Position numbers and translations under genes: made by a program. This document shows positions 45,923 through 58,014 of a stretch of DNA of 64,000 nucleotides, in pieces (position 1 is the first letter of the stretch; every line of letters starts with the position of its first letter). Under the pieces are notes generated by a model. It was not told where the DNA came from, ran no database searches, and worked only from the letters and a program-made list of their open reading frames with translations. The DNA comes from Sabethes cyaneus (lineage: Eukaryota > Arthropoda > Insecta > Diptera > Culicidae), in NCBI RefSeq assembly GCF_943734655.1, contig NC_071354.1:47298044-47362043 (forward strand), read 5' to 3'.

Positions 45923-46254
45923 CTCACAGCTTCGAGACTGTCCCGCTCGACGGCCCGGTGCAGTGCGGTCGCCCCGTCTCGTGTCCGGTAGTCGAGCAGG
46001 GCCCCACCGTTGACCAGCGCGATCAGCAGTTTGTTTGGCTTCTTCGTTCCGGTGGCGATGGTGAGTGGCGTTTCGCCCGTCTCCTGACAGTGGAAGTTCG
46101 GATCGAGTCCTTTGGCACACATTTTGGCGATCTTCTCCACGTGACCCCCGTTGATGCACTCCAGGAAGCGCCGCAGGTTGGCCCGGGTGTGCAGGGCTTT
46201 CAGCTGTCGCTCGTCCAGATTCAGCATCTTGTAGACCCGGCGCTTGTATTTGAG
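45923..46254 (-). CDS. Shank: Shank exon: SPN-ankyrin linker and first ankyrin repeats
   Basis: Exon of 332 nt covering residues 43-152 plus two bases of codon 153. The acceptor is cctcaaacag before CTCAAATAC; the donor is GAG before GTAAGT. It opens with LKYKRRVY, the conserved hinge between SPN and ankyrin domains, then LDERQLKALHTRANLRRF, followed by the first ankyrin units (GLDPNFHCQETGETPLTIA and GGALLDYRTRDGATALHRA). The ankyrin domain binds cytoskeletal partners in vertebrate SHANKs. The last two bases AG are completed by T from the exon at 38032, giving serine. A plus-strand reading frame across the same interval is only the antisense shadow. Confidence 0.95.
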
Positions 46255-47814
46255 CTGTTTGAGGAGAAAATAGAAATAATCGAGAGAAAAAAAATGATTA
46301 AATTGTGGCTATCGAATCGATTAGTTCGCAACGATAAATTGGACGATAATAGGACGATGAAACGTCCGTCGTGAAGCATTCATCTACACGACAGCGCAGC
46401 AGACTTTGCTCTGCACGGGGAAATTACTTTACGGAGTTCAGCGTTTTCCGCTTAGTTTTCAAATCATTCATTGCTTTTGAGGTCGTGATTCGCTCCTCGG
46501 TCGGTCATAATGATTCTGCACTTGAACATTGATTGCGAAACGGTGGCGTATTTCTGGAAGAGCATCTTTACAATTATCATGCAACGATGAAAGGTAACCA
46601 CTATAAAAGAAACCACTGCTTCATTAAAACGAGTGCGAAATTTGTCACAAGCAACGCTTGTGACAGAGCAAGAAAGTACGAATATTTTCCCGACACTCGA
46701 ATTCCTCGCTACGTCTCGTGCGGTCTTTTGTTGCGACCTACCCCGGCACATAAAAGAGGCAGGCTCCTCCTGTTGATACCCTCCAATTCCGCAGCCAACC
46801 AGCGCAGCATACGACGCGAGGCGGTAAATCTGTGAATCGGCAAACGTGATCTAAATTCCCGCTCAACATAACTTCAGATGAGCGTGCAAACATGGTGCGG
46901 AAAATGACTGCGGCTAGCAGTGTGCTAGCAGCATAATTAACACAAAACCCCGTGGAAGACGGCGCGCGGTGCACCCGGGCGGAATTCATTGCATCGGAGC
47001 TCTATTATATGTTGTATGTGCTAGAGCTATGAGTGGAACAGGCACACGGTTGAATACCTGCTCAAAATGGATATCGACCTCATTCATTCAGTATACACAC
47101 CATCGCATCGCATTGCATCGCATCGGCAGGGGATGCAGAGTTATTAGGGACAAGTTGTTGCGATTAAATCTGCTCCAGCAGAGCCTACGGTCTCCGATCG
47201 GAACGCTCGCGAAAGAAAGGAAAAATGCACCCTTGATGAAGGTTTGGAATTTGAGCCATAATTTTTGCTTGGCAAGATGACAAGAAATGTTCGCGAACGG
47301 TTGCTTCCGGGTGCTCTTTTGTCCCTGATGGTATCGTATTATCTCAATTCAAGGACTTTTGCAAGGCGTAAGAAAATTAAAATGCTATTTAAAGTTTACT
47401 AAAGAGTGAACAACAATGCAGTTATCATTTTCAATACTATGACATAACTCTACATTGAAAAAAATATTTTGAATGGGGAATGATAGGCCGTAAAAGAGTA
47501 AATTTGATAAAGTGGTAGAAAGATGATAAAACGATGGAAAAAAATTAAAATGCTGAAAAAATAAAGCTAGAAAAACATGATAAAGCAATGAAAAACTATC
47601 AACGAGGAATAGAGGAAAAATTTCTACTTTATTGTTCATGCTACAGCAAAGCGTTCCTTTTATTAATACGCGCATTTCGATCGGCGCTTGTTATCTTCTT
47701 CAGTGTGGATAGTTTTCTAGCTGATGACGCTGAGAAAATAATAATGCTAAAGTGATGATGAAAAATTTACCGATGAAAGATAATGAAAATATGACAATGA
47801 AAAAAATGACATTT

Positions 47815-49345
47815 TATCATTTATGGTCTTTCTTTGACAAAGTTGTAAATAATGTAAAAACAAGCAACTTTGCTGAAGAAATAAAATTTCTATCTTTATC
47901 GAGTGCTGAACTATTCGGGATATTCTTTAAAACTTCTTCAAAAATTGGTTTTTCGTTCTTAGCTTTTCTCAATTGCGTTTTACAAGAATACAATGTTCTG
48001 GGCAATAATCGAAGCACTCAAAATACATGTTTTTGTAGAAGACCAAAATTCTCTTGGACCTTTACTTGCTAAGTTATCGCTTATTCAAGCTTTAAATTTC
48101 CATAGCTTCACGAGCCAGAAATCATCATGAAATCAGCACTCCATCTTAAAACTTAAGTTGTGTACTAAAAAACTTGTATGGGTTCCACTTGTCCCCAACC
48201 ACCCAAATGAGAGTACGGCAAGCATACGTTTTATGTGTTTCGCGTTCGCTAAAGGCTTGATACACGTCCATTTTATTGTGTTAGTAGATAGACACATGGT
48301 TTCTTCGGCAAAGTTATTGAAAATACAAAAGCAAACAACTTTGCTAAAGAAGTGACATTTCTATCTCTATCGAGTGCAGAGCTATAGGGAGTTTTCTTTG
48401 GAAATTCTTTGAAAATTAGTTTTTCATACTTAGCGTATGTTGGTTGCATTTTACCGGGGTATATGGTTCTAGGCGCTTATTGAAGGACTCAAAACACAGG
48501 TTTTTGCAGAAGATTGCAAATCTCCAGGACCTTTTCTTACATAGTTATCGCTTATTTAAGCTTTATTTTTCCTTAACTTCGCGACCCAAAATCGATAACT
48601 TTGTAAGAAAAGGTCCTAGAAATTTGAAATCTTCTGCAAAAACGTCTATTTTGAGCCCTTCAATAATAGCCTAGAACTATATATTCTTGTAAAATGCAAC
48701 CAACATATGCTAAGAATGGAAAACTAATTTTTAAAGAATTTCCATAGAACATGCTCTATAGCTCTGCACTGGATAGAGATAGAAATCTCATTTTTTCAGC
48801 AAAGTTGATTGCCGTTATGCTTTCTAGAACTTTACCGAAGAAACTATGTGTCTATCTACTCACAGAAAAGAGTGAAAAGAATGGACGTGTATCGAGCCTT
48901 TAGCGAACGCAAAACATATAAAACGTATGCTTATCGTACTCTCATTTGGGTGGTTGGGGACAAGGGGAACCCATACAAGTTTAAAGAACTCGACTTAAGC
49001 TTCAAGATGAAGTATTGATTCCATTTATCCACCTGTCCCATTTTACCCCATAGGCTCATGAAGCTATGGAAATTTGAAGCTTGAATATATGATAACTTTA
49101 TATTCAGAAAAGAAAGTAAAAGCCCCAGAGATTTACGGTCTTTTGCAAAAAACGTGTCTTTTGAGCGCTTCGATAATTGCCTAGAACAATGTGTTTCTGT
49201 AAAATCCAACTAACAAAAGCTACGAACGAAAAACTAATTTTTTAAAAATTTTAAAAGAATTTGCCCTATAGTTCAGCACTCGATAAACATATAAAGTTGC
49301 TTGTTTTTACATTATTTACAACTTTGCTGAAAAAATTATGTCTAT
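47815..49345. repeat. 1.5-kb imperfect palindrome made of four unit copies
   Basis: The left half holds two direct partial copies of a unit (47820-48115 and 48305-48585) separated by 48155-48300; the right half is the mirror image (48590-48810, 48815-49000, 49050-49340). Matching landmarks are AAAACGTATGCTTATCGTAC against its complement near 48215, CATTTGGGTGGTTGGGGACA against TGTCCCCAACCACCCAAATG, and AAGCTATGGAAATTTGAAGC against GCTTTAAATTTCCATAGCTT. The centre is near 48587. No coding capacity; open frames here translate the arms. Confidence 0.85.
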
Positions 49346-50079
49346 ATTTCCTAACACAAAAAAGTTTTTTTTATTTTCATTATAATAAGTAATGATTAAC
49401 TTTGGACCATTTTAGATAACGGGGGATATTCATACGAACAAATGTGCTGAAGACCATAAATAATAAAATGAAAGCACAAGATACTAGGAAAAAAGTTCCC
49501 CTTTACACCCGTTTGGACCACTGTGGGCCTATATTCTGCTATCTACAACTTTCTGCACAGCCCGCTCATGAAGCATACCACTTGTGGAGCCGACTGGCAC
49601 ACTAGGATGTTTGAATACAGATCTTACTTTACTTTTCCTTGCCTTCATCATCTTACGCCCTTGCGGATAAGAGTGCAGGCCCTCGCGAGCGATGAGGTAT
49701 CAACTGCTGGGCTGCAATGAAGAACGAGAGCCCCTACCGTGGCTGATAGCGAATTCTTCACACTCGCAAAAATTCGTCGCAGTGCGTGGGAAAATAAGAA
49801 AGGGAGTTCAATGCTCATGTTAGTGCTTTCGTTAGAATGAGAACACGTGTAGGAAAAAATTAGACCGACCGAATTATAACGTGGCGGGGTTTCACAGCGA
49901 ATTCCGGCTTCACAAAGATGCAACGATCGGATCGACACTGGAGTGCCCAGACCGGGGCACACTGAGGCGCATGCCGCAGCTTTTATAACAAATTTAATGT
50001 ATAACAAAATAATTTCGCAATATACAATCGGGAATTCCGGAGTTGTCAATTGAATAGCCCGGTATTCTGCTTCAAGCCC

Positions 50080-51600
50080 AATTTTAACTTTAATTTCGAA
50101 TAAAGTTTCAAGCACAATTTAAAGTTTAAATTCAAGTCAGTTTTCAAGTCGAATCACAAGTTCAATTGCAATGTCGCATTTTTATGCGAATTTCCAGTCT
50201 AATTGAAGTCCTATTTCACGCCCAATTCGCAATCTAAATTCAAATCAAATTTGAAGTTCAGAGTCAAAGTCGAATTTAGGTCTGATTTCATATCCAATTT
50301 AATGTCCCATTATTTGTCCAGTTCCGGGTATAATTTTGTTCCAATTTCACTTCCGTGTTAAAATTTAATTTAACTCTTATTTTAAGCCCAATGTGAGGTC
50401 CGATTTTAAGTTCAATTTCAAGTGTAATTTAAATCCAGTTTCAACTCCGTTTTGAAATACAATACCAAGACCAGTTTGAAGTGCCATTTTGGGCCCAATT
50501 TTAAGTACAATTTGCAGTTCAATTGTGGTCCAATTTCAAGCTCAATTTAATGTTCCATTTTAAAGCCATTCCCAAGTCAATTTTAATTACAATTTCAGCT
50601 CTGATTCGAAGTTTTATTTAAATCTTACACCCGATGTCCTGTCATTCAATTCTGATTTGAAGTTCAATTTGAGCTCAACATCTAGTCTAATTTATTTCCA
50701 ATTTATGCTTATATCGATGTCCAATTGCAACTTCCAACTAAGGTCTAGTTTGAGTCCAATCCAAAGTAACAATTTGGGTTTTATTACACTCTTATGATGG
50801 CATTTAAGACCAAAATTGGTCATGAAAACCACCATAAAACTACAATAAAACTGACATTGTTGCTTGGGATGTTTAGTTCAATTTTGATTTTGACAATTGC
50901 GATTTTAAATTTTACGGATAGACCCCTCAATTTCCTTCCGTTTTTCCTATTTTTCTCACGTTTTGCTTTTTACTACCCCGTATTTCCTGTTTCATTGATC
51001 ATTATTTTTCGATTCCTGACCCATTTTTTTATTTTCAGTCCTGTTTTCTCTCATGTGTTTTACTCGTTTTTTGTTTTTTCTTTCTTTCCGTCTTTTCTAT
51101 TCCCTGTAGCCCTTTTTCCCTTTTTTCGTTTCCAGTTTGTTTTCGCCTTCTTGTAACTCCTTATATCTCCCGTTTTTCGTGTTCGTCTGTTCCTTTTTTG
51201 TTGTAATTCCCAATTTTCTGTCACATTTTTTCTGTTTTTGGCTCCCTTTTTCGGTATCCCCTCCAGTTTTTCCCTTTTTATGTCCCATTTTTCGTCTTTT
51301 TCTCTGCTGTTTAACGGTTTTTTCATTTATTTTTAAGCTTTTTTTTAATTTTTTGCCCTGTTTTCCCATATTCCCATCCTACCGTTCTCCTTTTATACCC
51401 CAGTGAACCTCTTTTTTACCGTTTTTCTCGTATTGTTTAATCAGTTTCTTTTTTCATTCTGGCTTTGCTTCTTTACCCTTTTGGGTTCTCTTGTTTTCTG
51501 TTCCGTATTCCCTTTCTTGAAGTTTCGTCTTATTTCGCTTTTCTTACTCCGTTTTTCGTTGTCGTCTGTTCCGTTTTCTTTTGACGTAGAACTACGTCTT
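50080..51600. repeat. Low-complexity composite: type a, shared block, type b
   Basis: 50080-50760 CAATTTCAAGTC-type repeats, 50766-50866 second copy of the 44390 repeat, 50930-51590 TTTTCCGTTTTT-type pyrimidine-rich DNA. No gene. Confidence 0.65.
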
Positions 51601-51685
51601 ACCGCAGGGTTTCAATCCAAAATTTGGATTGAAGCCAGCGTCACGGAAGAATGCAAGATTTTGAACGTTAATAGCTCTTCCAATT
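51578..51685 (-). repeat. Repeat ending in palindromic GACGTAG hairpin, copy 2 (inverted)
   Basis: GACGTAGAACTACGTCTTAC here is the start. The reverse complement continues through the CGTGACGCTGGC and GAGCTATTAACGTTCAAAAT blocks seen at 21345-21462. Confidence 0.65.
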
Positions 51686-52329
51686 TAGAACGGATTTTGA
51701 TGGTTCGTATACCATTCGATTCATAAAAGATGCAGCAATTTTATAGCTTTCTTGGAAAGATTGTTTTACGATCGCTACATAGTGAAAATCAACGGTAACT
51801 TTCAAATTAAAACCTTCGCATACATGTTCTGTGTGATAGCCTTGCTTTCCAGGGTCGGACGATGATAGCAAAGTCATTATCGTCATTCAATCGCTGCTCG
51901 ACTTCCGAACTGATTACAGTAGCTTTCTACTTCGATCAAAACTTGGACCCCACCAAAGGTAATTCGACTGATATATCGTCGTTTGTTCATTTATTGTACA
52001 AGCTTCACTTTCGATCGTGTTTTTGCTTGCTACAAAGCAAAGTAAGTTCTACGTGCTACGTTCTACGTAAATCAATTTTCGTGCCCTGACGGTTGCAGCC
52101 GCGGAATGAGAAGGCAGACAAGAGCGAATATGTTCAGATGATAAAGAAAAGAATTAAATGGTATCTGCACGACAAACTTGTTTTTTTGATAAATGTCAGT
52201 GCGTGAAGCCAGATTAAGAAAAGGAACTATTATTTACTTAACGGATTTTTACGCCATACATAGGTCAATACGGTGTGAAAGGTTTTCTTTAATATTCCAG
52301 GTTTCTTCGTAAAACGCAGTTGTGTCTGG

Positions 52330-53285
52330 TACACAACCCTTTTGATTTTTATTTTTCCTCCTTTTTCTTCCTCTTTTATTTTTTTCTCTACATTTTTTTG
52401 TCCTGTTATTCGTCTTTCTCATTTCTCGTTTCTCCATTGGAAAATGGAATACTACTGTATTTTTTTCTTTTTCTTTTTTTCTTTTCCGGCCCCGTTTTTT
52501 TCTCTTTCTTTGTCTCGATGTTTCTCCTTTCCAGTTCATCTTCATTTTGTTTCTCTCTTTTTTAATGGTTTTTTTTCTTTTCTCTCAAGTCGACGAAAAG
52601 ATGACGATTACAGGTCGACGAAAGAACGACGATGGCAGCAAAACGACAATTTTTGTTGTATTGACAACAGATAGAAAGACGAAAAAATAGGAGAAAAGAA
52701 TGCCGAAGTTAAAAAAAAACTGATGAAACAACGACAAAGGATGATAACAAGCTGACAAAAAAAAACGAAGAAAACACGATAAAATGACGATGAATACAGT
52801 AGGGAAAAGCAACTGAAAATGACGAAAAGGCGTCGATAAGACAACAATATGATGATCAAAAAACATCGAAAAAAGCAAAGCCACGGGCGTAAACGTCCTT
52901 CAGGACTTGACCCTTCTTTATCGACAAACTTCGGAGCCGATCATTAGAGTACAGAAAAATTACGGGGCCAGGGCAAAGACCCTATTAACTATTAACGAAC
53001 ATACGACGACTGGCTTGTTAGACCAGCATCATACCTCGGAGCTAACTGGGCAGACATCGAATTGACAGACGATAAAAAGACGAGAAAAAGGCGGCAAAAT
53101 ACGGCATAATGACGACGAGAATGCGATGAAATGGTAAAGAAAAATCTATGAAAATATGGTGAAAATACAATGAAAAGTAGACGAAAAGACGATGGAAAGA
53201 AACAGCAGCAATAACAACAAAATATAACAAAAAGTCAAGTCAAATACGACGAAGAAAAGACGATTAAATGACAACGAAAAGAGGT
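52330..53285. repeat. Low-complexity composite: type b then type c
   Basis: 52330-52600 is TTTTCTTTTTCC-like; at about 52600 it switches to GACGAAAAGATGACGA-like purine-rich repeats (type c) that continue to 53285, interrupted by a SINE. Confidence 0.65.
52871..53053 (-). mobile_element. tRNA-derived SINE, copy 2, with 8-bp duplication
   Basis: Minus strand contains GTTAGCTCCGAGGTATGATG, then GTCTAACAAGCCAGTCGTCG, GATAAAGAAGGGTCAAGTCC and ends TGGCTTTGCTTTT. ACATCGAA lies on both sides (52863-52870, 53054-53061). Inserted into a type-c purine-rich array. Confidence 0.83.
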
Positions 53286-53515
53286 CAAAACAAACTAAAT
53301 TTCTATTTCACCACCGATTTCCAAGTCCAATTGCAAGTCTAATTTTAAATCAAATTTCAAATTAAGTTTCAAAGTCCAATTTAAGTACGATTTTATGTCC
53401 AATAATTCATTTTAAATTCAATTCCGAGCCCAATTTAAATCCAATTGCATCACCGAGTTCAAGTACAATTTATGTCTAACTTTAAGTACAATGTAAAGTC
53501 CAATTTTAAGTTCAA

Positions 53516-54070
53516 CCCAGCTAGCATTTTTATATGTCAAAATCAGCATTACGTACATATATACATGCCAATAAATCGTATTTGATGCGCAAAATTGGCA
53601 TATCCGTGGTATTTTGGAAGCGGTATACGTAATGAGGAATAAACATACACTCGAGTCTTTTTTTACACGATTTGTTTTTTTCGATTACTCAAGAACGGTG
53701 CAATTTAGGGACCATTTACAAAATACATGACGAATGTCGGGCCTCTCCCAAACGTATTGAGAAATAAATGAATGGTCCCTAAATAACCCCGTTCTCAATA
53801 TTCGAAAAAACAAACCGTGTAAAAAAAGTACTTGAGTGTACGCATTTCATCGATATAAGTAATTATATACGACAATATCCGATTAAGCCCGACCCGCTTC
53901 GTACTGCTATACGATTCTGTACTGAATATCGTAAGTTTATCAGCTATTATCATTATATACGACTGAAAATCAACTTGGGCAGGCTTTATTAAGCTTTAGT
54001 TATGATTCCGAGTTTGTTAAGAGTTATTTACGATAATTTTCGGTTATTGATGTACGATTTAGTGCTGGGA
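53516..54070. mobile_element. MITE with CCCAGCxxGCA ends carrying an inner hairpin element
   Basis: The outer ends CCCAGCTAGCA (left) and TAGTGCTGGG (right) are loosely inverted. Within it 53646-53840 is an almost perfect foldback: CACTCGAGTCTTTTTTTACA at left mirrors TGTAAAAAAAGTACTTGAGT at right, with arms of about 80 bp (AGGGACCATT/AATGGTCCCT near the loop). The whole sits inside type-a repeats. Confidence 0.65.
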
Positions 54071-54739
54071 ATTTAATGACTAATTTAAATCCAGTTTCAA
54101 CTGCGATTTGAAGTCCATTACCAAGACTAATTTGAAATGTAATTTAAAAAACAATTTTAAAAGCAAATTTGAAGTTCATTTGTGGTCCAACTTCAAGCCC
54201 TACGTAATGTCCCATTTTAAAGCCAATCTCAAGTAGAACTTAACTCCAATTTCAGCTCCGATGTCTAATTTCAAGTCCAATTTTATATCCGATGTGCAGT
54301 CCAATTTCAAGTTTAAATCATTTTTGATTTCGAGTCTGTTTGCAAGTCCGATTTCAAGCCCAATTTAAGCTTCAAAACTAGTCTAATTGAATTCCGATTG
54401 ATGTTCGTCTCAAAGTCCAATTGCAACTTCCCATTCAGGTCCAGTTTGAAGTCCAATTTCAGGGCAATTTTGATCCAATTTTAAACAAAACGTCAAGTCC
54501 GATTAGAAATTTCATGGATAGACCCAGACTGCAACGCACATCCCGTCTTCTCTATAAAATTTAATATGAAAAAGTCCTATTAGTAAAGCTCCGAACTTTG
54601 GAGTTGTTAACTTAATCGACCAAAATATTTTCGACAAATAAATTAATTACGTGAAACAGAATCGCTATGCTACGATTACTTGGTAATTTTCTGTTCAGAA
54701 TTTGCTTTTGAAAGGTCGGTGTCCCATCTTCTATTTACA

Positions 54740-55330
54740 TAGGTCTGGAAACGCCAGTGAAGATCGGCTAAATCGACAACATTCAGTGCGCAGTACGGGG
54801 TTCCTCAAGGAAGTAATTTTGGGCCACTTCTATTCGCTCTCTCCTTTAACGATGTCTATTTTTGGCGGAGTACAAACGGAAAGCGGAGAGTGGCGGAGAC
54901 GTATGAATTACGAGATACAGGCACTGCTTGGAGAGATTCCCATCGTACACCTGGCGAAAGTTAGGTCGGCCACGTCGCTAGGATGCCGGACGACTGTGTA
55001 GTGAAATCCGTTCTCTTCAAGAACCCCACCGGCACCAGGAATAGAGGCGCTCAACGTGCTAGATGGCTCGACCAGATTGAAGCCGACTTGCGTGTGTCAA
55101 GACGCGCCGTGAACTGGCGACGAGTAGCCCAGGACCTGGTACAATGGAGTGTAATTCTTGATACGGCAAGAGCCACGGCTCTCGGCTGAATAAGTAAGTA
55201 AGTAAGTAAGTTTAACGATGTCTATTTGATTCTACCAAGCGGGTGCATGCCGATCTATGCGGATGTTTTAAATTTTTACCCCGTCATCCGCAAATTATTT
55301 AGTTGTTTCCGTTTACAGAATATATGCTCA
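54740..55330 (+). mobile_element. LINE RT relic split by a younger LINE insertion
   Basis: Before the insertion the plus strand reads GVPQGSNFGPLLFALSFNDV; after it (from 55211) ILPSGCMPIYADVLNFYPVI. If the insert and one copy of the 17-bp duplication are ignored, the two join in one frame as RT blocks B and C. The catalytic YADD has become YADV, so this copy was decayed or decayed later. Confidence 0.85.
54862..55210 (+). mobile_element. 5'-truncated LINE inserted with 17-bp target duplication
   Basis: 349-bp insert flanked by TTTAACGATGTCTATTT on both sides (54845-54861, 55211-55227). It encodes the C-terminus of a LINE ORF2 (GHVARMPDDCVVKSVLFKNP, RNRGAQRARWLDQIEADLRV, NWRRVAQDLVQWSVILDTAR), ends at a natural stop after ATALG, and is followed at once by a (TAAG)n tail of about five units. 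Heavy 5' truncation plus a microsatellite tail are typical of RTE/Loner/Jockey-type target-primed insertion. One frameshift lies before GHVARM. Confidence 0.92.
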
Positions 55331-55439
55331 AAACCTTTTGTCCAGGAAAAACAGAGTGTTGGTAGGATGGAAAATCTGTTATTACTTATCACAAAAAAAA
55401 AATTTTCGTATGCAATTAGATTTCACGTTGAAATTGAAC

Positions 55440-57125
55440 TAGAAATTAGAGTTTAAGTTGGACTTGAATGCGGACTTCACATAGGACTTCAAATTAGACT
55501 TGAATTTGGACTAATTTCAACTTGAAGTGGATACGAAATTACACACGAAGTTTTACTTGAAATTAGAATTGACATTCTCCAGCTTATTCTCTCACACGCT
55601 TCACATCTTGTCTGTTTTATTTCTTTCTCTTTTTTTCGCTTTTTTCGCGCCGTTTTTCACATTCCGTTACGTTTTTCTTGTTTCCTGCATAGTTATCTTC
55701 ATTTTTGCTCTCACATTCCTTACGTTTTTCCGCTTTTACCCTCGTTTTCCTTTTTTCTATTCCATATTTCTTGTTTATTGATAATTGTTTTCCGTTTCCT
55801 GTCCCATATTTTCTTATTGTCAGCCCTGTTTTCCTTCATGTTTTGTTTTTCTTTCCCGTTTTCCGCCTTTTCTAATCCCTTTTCCCCTTTTTTCGTTTCT
55901 ATTTTTCATCTTCTTCTCTTTTTATCTCCTTTCCTTCACGTTTTTCGTGCTCGTCTGTTCCGTTTTTTATTGTAGTGATGCTTTATCGTTTTATAGCTTT
56001 TTAACCATATTCCCTATCCTCTCCGGGTTTTATTTTTCACATCACGTTCGTCCTGTTTTCCTTTTTTTCTGCTTTTTCTGTCCCATTTTCCCGTATTTCG
56101 TTTCCTCTAACAAACAAAGATATAAGAGCATCCCGTGTGATTTCTTTTTTACCGTTATCTTCGTATTATTTAACAGTTTTCTTTTCTCTATCTGGATGTT
56201 CTTCATTTCCCTTTTGGGTTCTCTCGTATTCTGTTCGAATATCCTTTTTTGGTCCGTTTCCCCTCTTTTTTATCTCGTATTCTGTTTTTCCACTTTTTTC
56301 TGTTCTTATGTTTTTCTTTTTGTGTCAGGTTTTTTCTTCAGTTTTCTTTTTATCATGTCAGGTTTTATTTTATATCCTCTGTTCCATTATTCGTCTTTTT
56401 TCTTTCGTTTTTCCTCGTTTTCAGGCCCGCTTTTCCTCTTTCCCTGTTTTATTTTTTCGTCACTTTCTGTTTCGATTTTCGTCCCCTTTCGTCTTATGTC
56501 TTGCTTTACCTCCCCTTTCCTGCCGCGTTCCGCTTTTCGTTTTCTTTTCACTTCCTTTTTGTTCCGTTTTCATCTTTCTTTCTCTCCATTTATTCAGTCC
56601 TGTTATTCTTCTCTTTATGTATTCGTTTCTCCATGGGAAAATAGAATGCTCCTGTATTTTCTCTTTTCCTTTACCTCCTTTCCGGTCCCGATTTTTTGTC
56701 CAGTTGCTTCTTTTTTCGAGTTTATCTTCATTCTTTTAGCGGTTCTCCTTCTTTTCTCTCAAGGCGACGAAAAGATGACAAATAACTACGAAAGAACGAC
56801 GAAAAGGCAGTAAAAAACAACATTCTTGTTGTATTGACAATAAATTGAGAGACGAAAAAATGGGAAAAAAGTGATGAAACAACGACAAAATACGGTAAAA
56901 AACTGACAAAAAAAACGAAGAAAAGACAATGAAATGACGACGAAAATAGGAAGAAGAGAAAACTAAAAAAGGACAAAAAGTCGTCGATAGGACAACGATA
57001 TGATGACCAAAAAACAACGAGTAGACAGCAAAAGACGGCATAATGACCACGTAAATGCGATGAAATGCTGACGAAAAAGTCATGAAAAGATGGCGAAAAT
57101 ACGATGAAAAGTTAACGAACACGAT
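55440..57125. repeat. Low-complexity composite: reversed a, then b, then c
   Basis: 55440-55570 GGACTTGAAATT-type, 55590-56755 long pyrimidine-rich type b, and 56760-57125 purine-rich GACGAAAAGATGAC-type c. The switch at 56755 is abrupt. The 342-codon frame at 55785-56813 runs through type b and is not a protein gene. Confidence 0.7.
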
Positions 57126-58014
57126 GAAAATATTAGCTGTAATATTAGTTTAGAAATGCAATACAGTAATGTTCCGATTTTGTCAGCTCCCGATGTTGTC
57201 TACCCCCGATTTTATCAGTTTTTTACCCGATTTTGTCAGCCTGTAAATTTTGTTTAACTTTTGTACTTTTAAACATAATTTATAAAACTTTTCAGCCTGC
57301 TTGGAACTATTTTGATTCTCTGGGGAGAGTATTTGAATAAAATGATGCCTTCTTGAGAGTAATTCGGGGTCAAAATTAGGGCATTTCTATAGTAAAAGTT
57401 CTATAGTTCCTAAACAAGCAAAGGTAGAGGTATACTATATTCAACAATGTTGTGTATTTTTACTATTTGTACAACTTTGTAGAACTTGAAAAAGTCATAC
57501 AACAACTATAAAAACAGCTAAAATAGAAAAACTGATTTTTACGATTTTTCATTTATTAGAAATACGATTTTTCTATCTTTGGTGAAGAGACAGAAGGTTA
57601 CTGTCTTCAGCAAAATTTCTTGTGATAATATGCTGTAAAACTTTGCGCAACGCATCAATGTGTTATATTGAAACTGAAGAAAAGTAAACTTTTTATTTCA
57701 CTTTTAGGGGGATTAATCAAAATTTGAATTCCACTGGACGATAGAACTTTTAATTTTAGGAAAGTCTTCCAAAGGTTCCATCAACCTAAAACCACGTTTT
57801 CCCGCTCCAAGCTACTGTTTTACCTGACTCACTGCGAATATGCGTATTATTGAAATAAAACGTAACCATACGCTTTATTCGTTTATAACGCATATGTAGT
57901 TAATATCGATAACAAACGATTTTTTGTAAGTTGTGCTTTTGTTATTGCATTTAATTTGTAAAAAGTTGCATAAATAACAATTCAGTTTCACAATACAATT
58001 TGAGAAAAAAGAGG

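Noticed and set aside
45883..46374. 163-codon plus-strand frame
   Set aside because: Antisense shadow of the Shank ankyrin exon 45923-46254.
55785..56813. 342-codon plus-strand frame resembling a multi-pass membrane protein
   Set aside because: It is almost entirely Phe/Ser/Leu/Val from TTTTCCGTTTTC-type repeats. Overlapping frames in the same block give similar peptides, and there is no domain, splice context or codon bias of a gene.
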